A program made the translations under genes and the position numbers. The notes under the pieces are model-generated. The model searched no databases. It was not told the origin of the DNA and saw only the letters and a list, made by a program, of their open reading frames with translations. A stretch of 64,000 nt of DNA from Chitinophaga eiseniae (GTDB lineage: Bacteria > Bacteroidota > Bacteroidia > Chitinophagales > Chitinophagaceae), in contig NZ_JABAHZ010000002.1 of NCBI RefSeq assembly GCF_012641265.1, positions 62,001 through 126,000 on the forward strand. The letters are read 5' to 3'. Positions 27,669 to 36,619 of this stretch are shown one piece after another (within the stretch, counting starts at the first letter, position 1; each line of letters starts with the position of its first letter).

Positions 27669-28280
27669 TTATTTATTTTGCGATAGTTGTTTATATTTTT
27701 CAATAAGCTGGTATCCTTCCAGAGAAGCCACCCCGTATAAAAAATTTTCCAACAATACTTTCTGCACTTTCATCATATCATAGCCTGCGGGGAAGACTTC
27801 GGGTTGAAAACAAATCATGCAGGCATGGATCCGGTACTGTGTTAATATTTTAATGTCCAGGTCCGGGCGGTACACCTTTTCGCGGATACCTCTTTCCAGG
27901 TTTTCGCGGATCATGGTGGTAAGTGTATTATTCTGGTAGTCCAGGAACAGTTGATAGGCTTTTGAGTGAAACTTTTGCAGATCGAGGATAATAACCGGGT
28001 TCATGTTACGTATCCGGCGATCCAGCATGTCCATTACCAGGAACAGCTCCTGTATTGCATCTTTAGATTGCTCCCTGTCTGTAAAGCACTCTTCTTTCAC
28101 CTGCACGATGAACCGGTCAATGGTTTGGGTCACCATATCATCTTTATCGGTGAAATGAGCATACAGTGTTTTTTTGGAGATGCCCATTCTTTCGGCGATA
28201 TCGTCCATGGTGATAGAGCGGGTACCAAATTGACGAAACAGGCCAAAAGCCGTGTCCATGATGCGTTCCTGTACTTCCAT
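27669..28280 (-). CDS. TetR/AcrR-family repressor of the RND operon
   Basis: The protein has 203 residues from the ATG at 28280. The HTH is in residues about 5-50 (MDDIAERMGISKKTLYAHFTDKDDM). A longer frame to 28334 is open, but its start falls inside the promoter/operator, so the shorter form is right. The C-terminal ligand-binding domain is all-helical. As first gene of the operon with a perfect inverted repeat over the promoter, it most likely represses its own operon until a pump substrate binds. Confidence 0.92.
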   Translation of the reverse strand: MEVQERIMDTAFGLFRQFGTRSITMDDIAERMGISKKTLYAHFTDKDDMVTQTIDRFIVQVKEECFTDREQSKDAIQELFLVMDMLDRRIRNMNPVIILDLQKFHSKAYQLFLDYQNNTLTTMIRENLERGIREKVYRPDLDIKILTQYRIHACMICFQPEVFPAGYDMMKVQKVLLENFLYGVASLEGYQLIEKYKQLSQNK

Positions 28281-28311
28281 ACTTGTTTCAGGATAACCTT
28301 TGTTATGCTGC

Positions 28312-28350
28312 ACAAAACTATGGAAACTTTCCAAACTTCCAAAGTTTCCA
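28312..28350 (-). promoter_or_regulatory. Promoter with embedded TetR-type operator for the RND operon
   Basis: Read leftward, TTTG is followed by exactly 19 bases and then TAGTTTTG (28319-28312), a perfect Bacteroidota promoter. The sequence 28321-28350 is a perfect inverted repeat with 10-base arms (TGGAAACTTT and AAAGTTTCCA) around a 10-base centre. It covers the spacer and the -33 element. Transcription should start near 28305, about 25 bases before the tetR ATG. A repressor bound here would block RNA polymerase. Confidence 0.88.
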
Positions 28351-28443
28351 GTAATTATTTTTTACATGTAGTAACATTCATTTAAGCAGTGGTAGCTTTC
28401 AGCTTTGCGCTTTATTGTCTAATTTGCAGTCTAATCTTGAACC

Positions 28444-29052
28444 ATGTCGCCAAAGCTTAGATTTAAAGTATTTGCATCGAGACTGTTGCGTTACTTCTTC
28501 CAGGGATTACTCATCCTGGCACCGATAGGGATTACGGCGTTAACCTTATACTGGGCTTTCGTTACCATCGACAATATAATACCCAAGGAGATCATCCCGG
28601 AGGATGCCTCCTTCAGTTTCCTGAAATACAAGGGAGTGGGATTTGCGTTGGTATTGCTGTTGATCGTTGTGGTGGGTTATCTTAGCTCCTCCTTTATTAT
28701 CGGGCGGATCTTCGATCTGTTTGATCATTTACTGGAGCGTACTCCATTCATAAAATACATTTATACCTCCATCAAGGACGTTTTTGATGCTTTTGTGGGT
28801 GAGAAGAAAAAGTTTGATCACCCGGTATTGGTGCAGATTTACGGGATAGATGTGTGGGAAATGGGGTTCATTACCCAGAGCGATGTCAGCAGCCTGGGGC
28901 TGGAGGGCTATATGGCCGTGTATGTACCGCATGCGTATGCCATTACCGGTAAAGTTTTTATGGTCCCGAAAGAAAGGGTAAAACCGTTGACCAACATCTC
29001 TGCAGGCGAAGCGATGAAGTTTGCCGTAAGCGGAGGTGTAACAAATATTTAA
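28444..29052 (+). CDS. DUF502 family membrane protein
   Basis: The 202-residue protein has two membrane segments (RYFFQGLLILAPIGITALTLYWAF and VGFALVLLLIVVVGYLSSSFII). A soluble part follows with the conserved TPFIKYIYTSIKDVFDAF and a C-terminal YVPHAYAITGKVFMVPKERV. This matches DUF502, a widespread family of unknown function found in bacteria and plants (the LCV-like proteins). It is a single gene divergent from the RND operon, and regulation from the shared spacer is possible. Confidence 0.88.
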   Translation: MSPKLRFKVFASRLLRYFFQGLLILAPIGITALTLYWAFVTIDNIIPKEIIPEDASFSFLKYKGVGFALVLLLIVVVGYLSSSFIIGRIFDLFDHLLERTPFIKYIYTSIKDVFDAFVGEKKKFDHPVLVQIYGIDVWEMGFITQSDVSSLGLEGYMAVYVPHAYAITGKVFMVPKERVKPLTNISAGEAMKFAVSGGVTNI

Positions 29053-29065
29053 TTATTCCGGTATT

Positions 29066-29097
29066 CAACGGGTGGTGTTAAATAACGCGACCCGTTG
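29066..29097. repeat. Interrupted inverted repeat behind the DUF502 gene
   Basis: CAACGGGT (29066-29073) pairs with ACCCGTTG (29090-29097). An inner GTGTTA/TAACGC pairing is possible. There is no T-run, so it is either a weak terminator or an mRNA 3'-end stabiliser. Confidence 0.4.
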
Positions 29098-29149
29098 GAT
29101 ATTGGGACTGGTAAAATAGCTATATTCGTGTACCCAAAAATATAGCTAT

Positions 29150-30130
29150 ATGTTAACCCAATCCCGTTTACGTATTACCGTAATCTTTAGTGTAATAATA
29201 TTATCATATACCGATGCTGGTGCATGGGGCTTTTTCGCGCATCAGCGTATTAACCGGCTGGCGGTATTTTGCCTGCCGCCGGAGATGATGGTATTGTATA
29301 AGCCGCAGCTGGAGTACCTTACCACGCATGCCACTGACCCTGATAAGCGCCGGTATGCAGTAGCGGCGGAGGCGCCGCGGCATTTCATAGACATTGATTT
29401 GTTTGATACACCGCCGTATAACAATATCCCCAGGAACTGGGCTGATGCGGTAGCGCGGTACACGGCCGATACGCTGCGTCGCAATGGTATCTTACCCTGG
29501 CATCTTGAAAAGATGCTGGCTTTGCTCACTGCTGCGTTCCGCGACAGGGACCAGCAGCGCATCCTGCGTTTATCGGCCGAATTGGGCCATTACATGGCGG
29601 ATGCGCATGTACCATTGCATGCCTGTTCCAATCATAATGGGCAGCTGACAGGGCAAACCGGCATCCACGGTTTGTGGGAGTCGCGTATCCCTGAGTTGCT
29701 GGCCGACGAGGAATTCAGCTACTGGGCCGGGAAAGCCATATATATCGCGGAGCCGCGGAAGTATATCTGGGACGTGATCCGGGTAAGCGGCATGGCGGCA
29801 GATACAGTGTTAAGATGCGAGAAGCAGCTGAGCCAGGCGTTTCCACCAGCCCGCCGGTTTGCTTATGAAAACCGGAATGGCGTGTTGGTACGCACTTATG
29901 CTGACGACTATACGAAAGCATATGCAAGGTCTATGGGAGACATGGTAGAGCGCCGCATGCGGCAGGCCATTGGCGCGGTAGCCGCTGCCTGGTATACCGC
30001 CTGGGTCAATGCAGGGCAGCCGTCCCTGCAGGCATTGAGCCATACAACCCTTACCCCATCGGAGTTACAGGCATTTGAACAGCTGCAACAGCAGTGGGGG
30101 AAAGGGAATTTAACCGTCAGAGAAGAGTAA
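29150..30130 (+). CDS. Exported zinc-dependent phospholipase C / S1-P1 nuclease-like protein
   Basis: The 326-residue protein has a signal peptide ending after DAGA, so that Trp (WGFFAHQRINRLAVF) would be the mature N-terminus. In this fold the N-terminal Trp and following His ligate zinc. Further ligands fit HFIDID and ELGHYMADAHVPLHACSNHNG, then GIHGLWESRIPE. This all-helical trinuclear-zinc fold is shared by bacterial phospholipases C and fungal P1 nucleases, so the substrate (phospholipid or nucleic acid) cannot be decided here. It is a single gene acting in the periplasm or outside the cell. Confidence 0.82.
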   Translation: MLTQSRLRITVIFSVIILSYTDAGAWGFFAHQRINRLAVFCLPPEMMVLYKPQLEYLTTHATDPDKRRYAVAAEAPRHFIDIDLFDTPPYNNIPRNWADAVARYTADTLRRNGILPWHLEKMLALLTAAFRDRDQQRILRLSAELGHYMADAHVPLHACSNHNGQLTGQTGIHGLWESRIPELLADEEFSYWAGKAIYIAEPRKYIWDVIRVSGMAADTVLRCEKQLSQAFPPARRFAYENRNGVLVRTYADDYTKAYARSMGDMVERRMRQAIGAVAAAWYTAWVNAGQPSLQALSHTTLTPSELQAFEQLQQQWGKGNLTVREE

Positions 30131-30178
30131 GAGCGCTAAAATATTTATAGTAATTCTAAATAATTAGAAAAGAAATTT

Positions 30179-30186
30179 TATCTTTG
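30179..30186 (+). promoter_or_regulatory. -7 element upstream of serC
   Basis: TATCTTTG is a perfect TANNTTTG. The -33 region is AT-rich without a clear TTTG. Use of this element would give a leader of about 130 nt before serC. Confidence 0.5.
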
Positions 30187-30323
30187 CCCATACCATCTTT
30201 TAGCCTATCCTACACCACGCGCCTTACAGGTTTTAAAATACCCGTGCCGTTTTTTTTCCGTTTCCTTAGAAAAACCAAAACAAAGTGGAAAGATCAAAAA
30301 ATGAATTTAATCTGAATCGCAAC

Positions 30324-31397
30324 ATGAAGGTGCATAATTTTAACGCAGGTCCTTCTGTATTACCCAACGAGGTATTGTACAAAGCCAGTAAAGCGCTGAT
30401 TGACTTTGAAGGGTCAGGCATGTCGATACTGGAAATTGGTCACAGAACGGAACCGTTTATCGCGGTGATGGACGAGGCGCGCAACCTGGTGAGGGAATTG
30501 ATGCAGCTTGATGACGACTTTGAGGTACTCTTCTTACATGGAGGAGCTACCACGCAGTTTATGCAGGTGCCTATGAATCTGCTGGAAAGCAGTGAAACAG
30601 CGGCGTATGTAGATACCGGCGTATGGTCCAACAAGGCCATCAAAGAAGCCAAAGTGTTTGGTTACGTTGATGTAGTAGCCAGCTCTAAAGAAAGCAACTA
30701 CAATCACATTCCAAAGCAGTTCACCATTCCGCCGCAGGCCAGCTACCTGCACATCACTACCAACAATACCATTTATGGTAGCCAATGGCATTTGACCCCG
30801 GTGACCGACGTACCCCTGGTAGCTGATATGAGTAGCGACATCATGAGCCGCAGCATGGACTTTAACAAGTACTCGCTGATTTATGCCGGTGTACAGAAAA
30901 ACATGGGCGCTGCCGGCGCTACCATGGTAGCCGTACGCAAGAGCATCCTGGGCAAAGTGAATTCCCGTAAGATACCCGGTATCATGGATTACCGCAATCA
31001 TATTGAAAATGGTTCCATGCTCAACACCCCTCCCGTTTTTGCTGTATACATCAGCATGCTTACACTGCGCTGGCTGAAAGAACAGGGCGGTATTCCTGCC
31101 ATTGAAAAAGTTAATGATAAAAAAGCAGCCTTGCTGTACGATGAAATTGACCATAATCCACTGTTCCGTGGCACCGTGGCAAAAGAAGACCGTAGCAAGA
31201 TGAACGCCTGCTTTATTATGGATAAACCGGAAATGGAGGAAGAATTCCTGAAATTCTGTAAGAAAGAAGACATTGTTGGTATCAAAGGACACCGTCTCTC
31301 CGGCGGCTTCCGCGTATCGATGTATAATGCCCTGCCTTATGAAAGTGTAGAAGTGATGGTAGAAGCCATGAAATATTTCTCCCTGAAAAAGGCCTGA
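30324..31397 (+). CDS. serC: Phosphoserine aminotransferase
   Basis: The protein has 357 residues from the ATG at 30324 (MKVHNFNAGPSVLPNEVLY, the canonical start of SerC). A GTG-initiated extension upstream to 30285 is unlikely. VLFLHGGATTQFMQVPMNLL and YAGVQKNMGAAGATMVAVRK (with the pyridoxal-phosphate Lys) confirm the family. It transfers an amino group from glutamate to 3-phosphohydroxypyruvate in serine synthesis, and may serve pyridoxine synthesis too. In many Bacteroidota serA lies between serC and the DUF1015 gene; here only a hairpin does. Confidence 0.96.
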   Translation: MKVHNFNAGPSVLPNEVLYKASKALIDFEGSGMSILEIGHRTEPFIAVMDEARNLVRELMQLDDDFEVLFLHGGATTQFMQVPMNLLESSETAAYVDTGVWSNKAIKEAKVFGYVDVVASSKESNYNHIPKQFTIPPQASYLHITTNNTIYGSQWHLTPVTDVPLVADMSSDIMSRSMDFNKYSLIYAGVQKNMGAAGATMVAVRKSILGKVNSRKIPGIMDYRNHIENGSMLNTPPVFAVYISMLTLRWLKEQGGIPAIEKVNDKKAALLYDEIDHNPLFRGTVAKEDRSKMNACFIMDKPEMEEEFLKFCKKEDIVGIKGHRLSGGFRVSMYNALPYESVEVMVEAMKYFSLKKA

Positions 31398-31419
31398 TAA
31401 AAAATTAAGATATCTCTCT

Positions 31420-31470
31420 TTACGGAGTTGCGGATAGTTATTTTATAGATAACTCCCCGTAACTCCGTAA
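31420..31470. repeat. Long intergenic hairpin between serC and the DUF1015 gene
   Basis: TTACGGAGTT (31420-31429) pairs perfectly with AACTCCGTAA (31461-31470). The inner arms 31430-31441 and 31449-31460 continue the stem with two mismatches, for about 22 bp around a 7-base loop. It has the same build as the hairpin at 10069 and no T-run. Confidence 0.7.
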
Positions 31471-31535
31471 TTCGTTAGGGATAAATCGTTATTTTTAATT
31501 ATAACATTTACCCTCAAAAATTATATATCTATATC

Positions 31536-32780
31536 ATGGCTATTATCAGACCATTTAATGGATTAAGACCCAAAGAAGCATTGGCCGCCCAGGTAGCAGC
31601 AAGACCTTACGACGTACTCAGTTCGGAAGAGGCCAGCATCGCTGCAGCCGGTAACCCGCATTCATATTATCATGTTTCTAAATCTGAAATAGATTTACCC
31701 GAAAATATTGATACCCATAGTCAGCAGGTATATGATAAGGCTGCAGAAAACCTCCACCGCCTGGTGCAGGAAGGTGTACTTTTCGCAGAAGCACAACCCG
31801 CCTATTATATCTATAAGCTGGTAATGAACGGTCGCGCACAAACCGGCCTGGTATGCGTTTCGGCTATAACCGATTACAACAACGGTATCATTAAAAAACA
31901 TGAATTTACCCGGCCCGACAAAGAACTGGACCGGATCAATCATATTAAAACTACCAAGGCACAAACCGGGAACGTATTCCTGGCTTACAACGATGTACCG
32001 GAATTAAATGCCCTGATAGACCGCTGGCAGGAGCATAACAAGCCGGTATACGATTTCACTGCCGATGATGGCATCCAGCACACCGTTTGGGTGGTAAATA
32101 CACCTTCAGCCGTTCAGGACATCACGACCCTCTTTGCGGAGAAAGTGCCTTGTACCTATATTGCTGACGGGCATCACCGCGCCGCCTCCGCCAGCCTGGT
32201 ACAAAAAGAATTTGAAGCTGCCGGCAAAATCACTTCTATAGAAAATCCGGTCAACTACTTCCTCACCACCATATTCCCGGCCAGCCAGCTGGCTATCCTG
32301 GACTACAACCGGGTGGTAAAAGACCTCAACGGTTTGAGTAAAGAAGCCTTGTTGTCCCGGCTCGACTACGATTTCACGGTTGAAGAAATCGGTCATCTGC
32401 CACAACAGCCCACCATGCTGCATGAATTCAGCATGTACCTGGAAGGCAAATGGTACCGCCTCGTAGCCAAAGAGGGCACTTATACCACCGACCCAATTGG
32501 CATCCTGGATGTAACCATCCTTTCCAATAATATACTCGACAAACTGCTGGGCATCAAAGACCAGCGCACTGATAAACGCATCGACTTTGTAGGAGGCATC
32601 CGCGGACTCGGGGAATTGGTAAAACGTGTAGACAGCGGGGAAATGAAAGTAGCATTTGCCTTGTACCCCGTTACCATTCAGCAATTATTTGATATTGCCG
32701 ACAGTGGCAATGTGATGCCGCCCAAAAGTACCTGGTTTGAGCCAAAGCTCCGCGATGGGCTCATCACTCATACTATTTAA
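31536..32780 (+). CDS. DUF1015 family protein
   Basis: The 414-residue protein opens with IIRPFNGLRPKEALAAQVAARPYDVLSSEEA, the standard DUF1015 start. The conserved YIADGHHRAASA is in the middle and KSTWFEPKLRDGL at the end. The function is unknown; the family is often linked to serC/serA in Bacteroidetes and other phyla, which suggests a role near serine metabolism. It is cytoplasmic and has its own terminator. Confidence 0.93.
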   Translation: MAIIRPFNGLRPKEALAAQVAARPYDVLSSEEASIAAAGNPHSYYHVSKSEIDLPENIDTHSQQVYDKAAENLHRLVQEGVLFAEAQPAYYIYKLVMNGRAQTGLVCVSAITDYNNGIIKKHEFTRPDKELDRINHIKTTKAQTGNVFLAYNDVPELNALIDRWQEHNKPVYDFTADDGIQHTVWVVNTPSAVQDITTLFAEKVPCTYIADGHHRAASASLVQKEFEAAGKITSIENPVNYFLTTIFPASQLAILDYNRVVKDLNGLSKEALLSRLDYDFTVEEIGHLPQQPTMLHEFSMYLEGKWYRLVAKEGTYTTDPIGILDVTILSNNILDKLLGIKDQRTDKRIDFVGGIRGLGELVKRVDSGEMKVAFALYPVTIQQLFDIADSGNVMPPKSTWFEPKLRDGLITHTI

Positions 32781-32811
32781 TGTCGTTTTAATATGGTTTT
32801 TAATATCGTTA

Positions 32812-32840
32812 GTCCCCCGCTTAGTGGGGGACATTTTTAT
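32812..32840 (+). terminator. Terminator of the DUF1015 gene
   Basis: GTCCCCC (32812-32818) pairs with GGGGGAC (32826-32832) around a 7-base loop and is followed by a T-rich tract. Confidence 0.88.
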
Positions 32841-32980
32841 TTTGCCCATATTCCCTCATTTATTCAAATTATCATTTATAATAATATAAAACTGGCATTT
32901 TCTTTGTCTACCTGCGGATCGATTGATTGGCGGCACATTACCCCATTTTCCTTACTTTTACAACAAACGACAGACAAGGA

Positions 32981-34057
32981 ATGAATAAGCGGTCTTCTTT
33001 ATTGAAAGCATTTATAGTTGCAGGAGTTTTATTTTCGCAGGTAGTAGTGGCGCAGGATGCCAAAGAGTTGTACAATACGGCCACCGGCTTTATACGTACC
33101 GGAGATTATTCCAATGCTATACTGGTGTTGAACCAGGCCTTACAATTGGAGCCGGACAATTTTGAATATAAAAAGCAGCTGGGCTTTACCTTTTACCTGA
33201 AAGGAGACCTTGTAAAAGCCAAGAGTGTGATAGAACCTTTGCTGAACAGCAAAGAAGCAGACGTACAGGTATTCCAGATAGCTGGTAATATTTTTATAGG
33301 GCGGGAAGAATGGAAAGTGGCGCAGCGCATCTATGAACGTGGTATCCGCAAATTCCCTAACAGCGGAGAGTTGTACAATGATAACGGCAATATGCAGATG
33401 AACTTCAAGATGTATGATGCCGCATTGAAGAGCTGGATTAAAGGTATTGAGCAGGATCCGGGATTTCCGGGCAACTACTACAATGCCACCAAAACATACA
33501 GCTACAGTAACAATCCGCTTTGGTGCATATTGTATGGCGAAACCTTCATGAATATGGAAAGTTTCACCACCCGTACTGCAGAAATCAGGAACATAGTATT
33601 AGAATCCTATAAAAAATTATTCAATGATCCATCGCTGTTTGAAAGCGCGCTGACCGACGATAAAAAGGGAAAAAGAGGTGGTGGCAGCGACTTCGCAGAG
33701 GCATATAAAGCCTGTATGGGCAAACAGATCAGCGTAGTAACGGGCGGAATAGATCCCGATGCTTTGATAATGGTACGTACCCGTTTTCTGCTGGACTGGT
33801 TTAATTTTTATGGTATGAAGTATCCGTATGCGCTCTTCGACTTTCAGCGTAACCTGTTGCAGGAAGGTCTGTTTGAGTCTTACAACCAGTGGTTATTTGG
33901 CCCTGCTTCAAATCAGGCCAACTATAAAGCCTGGGTAGGACTACACAAACAGGATTACGATGCCTTCCAGAAGTTTCAACGCAGCTCCCCATTAAAGCCA
34001 AGACCGGATGAGTATTACAACGATGGGAAGTTTACGCTGATTAATTCGGGGTACTAG
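32981..34057 (+). CDS. Exported TPR-repeat protein
   Basis: The protein has 358 residues from the ATG at 32981, which starts a signal peptide (cleavage after VVAQ). A frame open upstream to 32927 has no such signal. At least three TPR units are visible in the first 190 residues (AKELYNTATGFIRTGDYSNAILVLNQALQLEPDN; FTFYLKGDLVKAKSVIEPLL; AQRIYERGIRKFPNSGELYNDNGN). The C-terminal 150 residues have no recognised domain. It is likely a periplasmic scaffold protein. Confidence 0.8.
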   Translation: MNKRSSLLKAFIVAGVLFSQVVVAQDAKELYNTATGFIRTGDYSNAILVLNQALQLEPDNFEYKKQLGFTFYLKGDLVKAKSVIEPLLNSKEADVQVFQIAGNIFIGREEWKVAQRIYERGIRKFPNSGELYNDNGNMQMNFKMYDAALKSWIKGIEQDPGFPGNYYNATKTYSYSNNPLWCILYGETFMNMESFTTRTAEIRNIVLESYKKLFNDPSLFESALTDDKKGKRGGGSDFAEAYKACMGKQISVVTGGIDPDALIMVRTRFLLDWFNFYGMKYPYALFDFQRNLLQEGLFESYNQWLFGPASNQANYKAWVGLHKQDYDAFQKFQRSSPLKPRPDEYYNDGKFTLINSGY

Positions 34058-34086
34058 TATTTGGATATTTTTTGGATTTACCCGTA

Positions 34087-34120
34087 TAGTCATTTAGTTG
34101 CTGTAGCAACTGAATGACTA
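34087..34120. repeat. Intergenic hairpin upstream of the PaaN-like gene
   Basis: TAGTCATTTAGTTGCT (34087-34102) pairs with AGCAACTGAATGACTA (34105-34120), sixteen pairs with one wobble and a 2-base gap. No T-run follows. An alternative ATG for the next gene lies inside this hairpin, which argues against that start. Confidence 0.7.
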
Positions 34121-34152
34121 AATCCGTAAATTGTAAATCTCAAAATCTGAAT

Positions 34153-35808
34153 ATGCTCGTTACCAAACACCAAAACACCATCAACAACGCGGTAAAGGCG
34201 AACCACGAAAGAACTTTTTACTCGCAATACCCGGAGCACCCCAAAGCTTACGGTGAAGAAGCCCATGCAAAGGGCGTTCAGAGTTACCAGCAACTGCTGG
34301 GCAAACCCTTTAAACAGTTACTGCAAACCGGAGAAACAGGCTGGAGCGGAGAAGAGGTATCTCCTTATACCCAGGAAGTTCTAGGCGTGAGCTATCCCAA
34401 TTTTGCGGTCAGCGATTTACTTAGCAAAGCCGCCGAGGCGGGAAAAAGCTGGGGCAAGCTGCCGGTAGCGGAAAGAGCGGGCGCCCTCACCGAAACGCTG
34501 GAGCGTATCAAAGATTATTTCTTCGATATCGCCAATGCCACCATGCATACTACCGGGCAAAGCTTTATGATGAGCTTCCAGGCTTCTGGTCCGCATGCAA
34601 ATGACCGGGCGCTCGAAGCCATTGCCACCGGTTACCACGAGTTACAACGCTACCCTCCCCACCTGGAATGGGAAAAGCCAATGGGTAAAACCAGCATCAG
34701 GCTTTATAAAACGTTTAAGCCCATTCCCAAAGGCACCGGCGTGGTGATTGGCTGCTCTACCTTCCCGGTATGGAATACCCTGCCTGGTGTATATGCAGAC
34801 CTGATTACCGGCAACCCGGTCATTATAAAACCACATCCGAAAGCGGTTCTTCCCATAGCCATCGCCGTTAGCGCCATACAACAGGCATTACAGGACAACG
34901 GGTATGATCCTAACATATGCCAACTGGCAGCCGATAGCTCAGATCACCTGATTGCCAAGGAGCTATGCGAACATCCGGACGTCAGACTCATTGACTACAC
35001 CGGCGGTAGCGCCTTTGGTAACTATATAGAGTCCCTTCCCGGAAAGACCGTATTTACGGAAAAAGCAGGCGTTAATTCCGTTATACTGGATAGCGTAAAA
35101 GAACTAGGTCCCGTTATTGAGAACCTGGCTTTTTCTGTTAGTCTGTATTCCGGGCAGATGTGTACCGCACCACAGAACTTCTTTATCCCCGAAAATGGGA
35201 TCAATACCGCCAATGGACATATATCTTTTAATGACGTGGTACAACAGTTCAGGGACGCGATAGTGGGTCTGGTCAACCATCCTAAGATGGGAGCAGGCAC
35301 CCTGGGCGCCATACAAAACGACCATACCCTGGTGAGGGCCAAAGAAGCCCGGAACCTGGGCGGTAAGCTCATACTGGAAGGCGGTCCGGTAGCCAACGAA
35401 GAATTTAACAAGGCCAGGATATGCTCTCCTACGATACTGGAAGTAAGCAGTGCGGATACCGCTATTTACGAGAAAGAGCTGTTCGGCCCTGTTATCCTGA
35501 TCATTAAAACCAGGGATACCGACCATAGCATTCAACTGGCCAGACAGATGGCAGTTAAATATGGCGCTATCACTTGTGCCGCCTACGCTACCGATACGCA
35601 TACCAAAGACAAAATAGAGGAAGAAATGAACAGCGTATTCACCCCTGTATCCTTTAATCTTACCGGGTTTATCTGGGTGAATCAACATGCTGCATTTTCC
35701 GACTTCCATGTTACCGGTGGTAATCCGGCGGGAAACGCCAGCTTTACCAACCAGGAGTTTATTGTGAAGCGATTTGTGTGGGTAGGCAACCGGGAACTGG
35801 CTGAATAA
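34153..35808 (+). CDS. paaN: PaaN-type aldehyde dehydrogenase-family protein
   Basis: The protein has 551 residues from the ATG at 34153. The start HERTFYSQYPEHPKAYGEEA, then LLGKPFKQLLQTGETGWSGEEVSPY, is typical of PaaN, an aldehyde-dehydrogenase-like protein annotated in phenylacetate degradation. The dehydrogenase core includes FTEKAGVNSVILDS (Glu) and the catalytic Cys in SGQMCTAPQNFF. PaaN has no separate hydratase domain, unlike E. coli PaaZ, and no other paa gene is nearby, so its real substrate is open. Confidence 0.78.
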   Translation: MLVTKHQNTINNAVKANHERTFYSQYPEHPKAYGEEAHAKGVQSYQQLLGKPFKQLLQTGETGWSGEEVSPYTQEVLGVSYPNFAVSDLLSKAAEAGKSWGKLPVAERAGALTETLERIKDYFFDIANATMHTTGQSFMMSFQASGPHANDRALEAIATGYHELQRYPPHLEWEKPMGKTSIRLYKTFKPIPKGTGVVIGCSTFPVWNTLPGVYADLITGNPVIIKPHPKAVLPIAIAVSAIQQALQDNGYDPNICQLAADSSDHLIAKELCEHPDVRLIDYTGGSAFGNYIESLPGKTVFTEKAGVNSVILDSVKELGPVIENLAFSVSLYSGQMCTAPQNFFIPENGINTANGHISFNDVVQQFRDAIVGLVNHPKMGAGTLGAIQNDHTLVRAKEARNLGGKLILEGGPVANEEFNKARICSPTILEVSSADTAIYEKELFGPVILIIKTRDTDHSIQLARQMAVKYGAITCAAYATDTHTKDKIEEEMNSVFTPVSFNLTGFIWVNQHAAFSDFHVTGGNPAGNASFTNQEFIVKRFVWVGNRELAE

Positions 35809-35820
35809 CAAAAACATTGG

Positions 35821-35854
35821 CAAGCGTCCCCGAATCAAGGGGCGCTTGTTGTTT
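35821..35854 (+). terminator. Terminator of the PaaN-like gene
   Basis: CAAGCG and CCCC on the left pair with GGGG and CGCTTG on the right, with a single bulged base, and are followed by a T-rich stretch. Confidence 0.8.
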
Positions 35855-35871
35855 AAAGCCTATATGTATTT

Positions 35872-36537
35872 ATGAGAAAACTGCTATCTGTCATTTTCGT
35901 TGCCACCTGCTATACCATGGCATGTGAGCAGGCGCCCAAAGCTGATAAAGCTACGATTACCGAAGCACAGACCGTGCAACCCGGAACAGGCAATGCTTAT
36001 CTGCCCGACACGGCCGCCAGCCGGGTGGAGTGGGTAGGTACCAAACCTACCGGCAAACACCATGGTATCCTGAAACTGGCAGGTGGTGCGCTCTACGCAC
36101 AAGACTCCGTTATTACCGGCGGACAGTTTATCATCAATATGAACTCCCTGCAAGATGTTGACCTGGCGCCCGATACCGCCATGCAACACAAGCTGGAAAA
36201 TGAACTGAAAGGGCAAATGTTTTTTGACGTTAAAAAATATCCCCGTGCCATTTTTGAAATTACCCGCGTAACGCCTTTTCAGCCAGCAGCAGGCGAGTTA
36301 CCTACGTTAAAAAATGCCACTCACACGATCAATGGCAACCTGACATTGAAAGATGCTACCAAAAACATTTCCTTCCCGGCCATCATCAGTTTTAGTAAGC
36401 ACCAAATCAGGGCAGTGGCCAACTTCAATATAGACCGCACCCAATGGGGAATCAGTTACCGGGCCGACAAATCCCTGCAGGATAAACTGATCAACTCACA
36501 GGTAAATATTTCCTTCGATATCAGTGCCACCCGTTAA
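35872..36537 (+). CDS. YceI-family lipoprotein
   Basis: The 221-residue protein has a lipoprotein signal with lipobox TMAC near residue 18. Its mature part carries the YceI lipocalin-like domain: SRVEWVGTKPTGKHHGILKL, GGQFIINMNSLQDVD, FFDVKKYPRAIFEIT and the final INSQVNISFDISA. YceI proteins bind isoprenoid or other lipid chains in the periplasm. Here lipidation should hold it at a membrane. It is a single gene. Confidence 0.93.
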   Translation: MRKLLSVIFVATCYTMACEQAPKADKATITEAQTVQPGTGNAYLPDTAASRVEWVGTKPTGKHHGILKLAGGALYAQDSVITGGQFIINMNSLQDVDLAPDTAMQHKLENELKGQMFFDVKKYPRAIFEITRVTPFQPAAGELPTLKNATHTINGNLTLKDATKNISFPAIISFSKHQIRAVANFNIDRTQWGISYRADKSLQDKLINSQVNISFDISATR

Positions 36538-36619
36538 GTTCGCTTTTCGTTTTTTTCTACGCGAAGCCAATAAAATATTTTAAATTTAGTATCACCACTA
36601 CTACTTAAAACTGACCGCG

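Noticed and set aside
27665-27703. Upstream start for the TolC-like gene
   Set aside because: It would overlap tetR by 35 bases and place a polar stretch ahead of the signal peptide.
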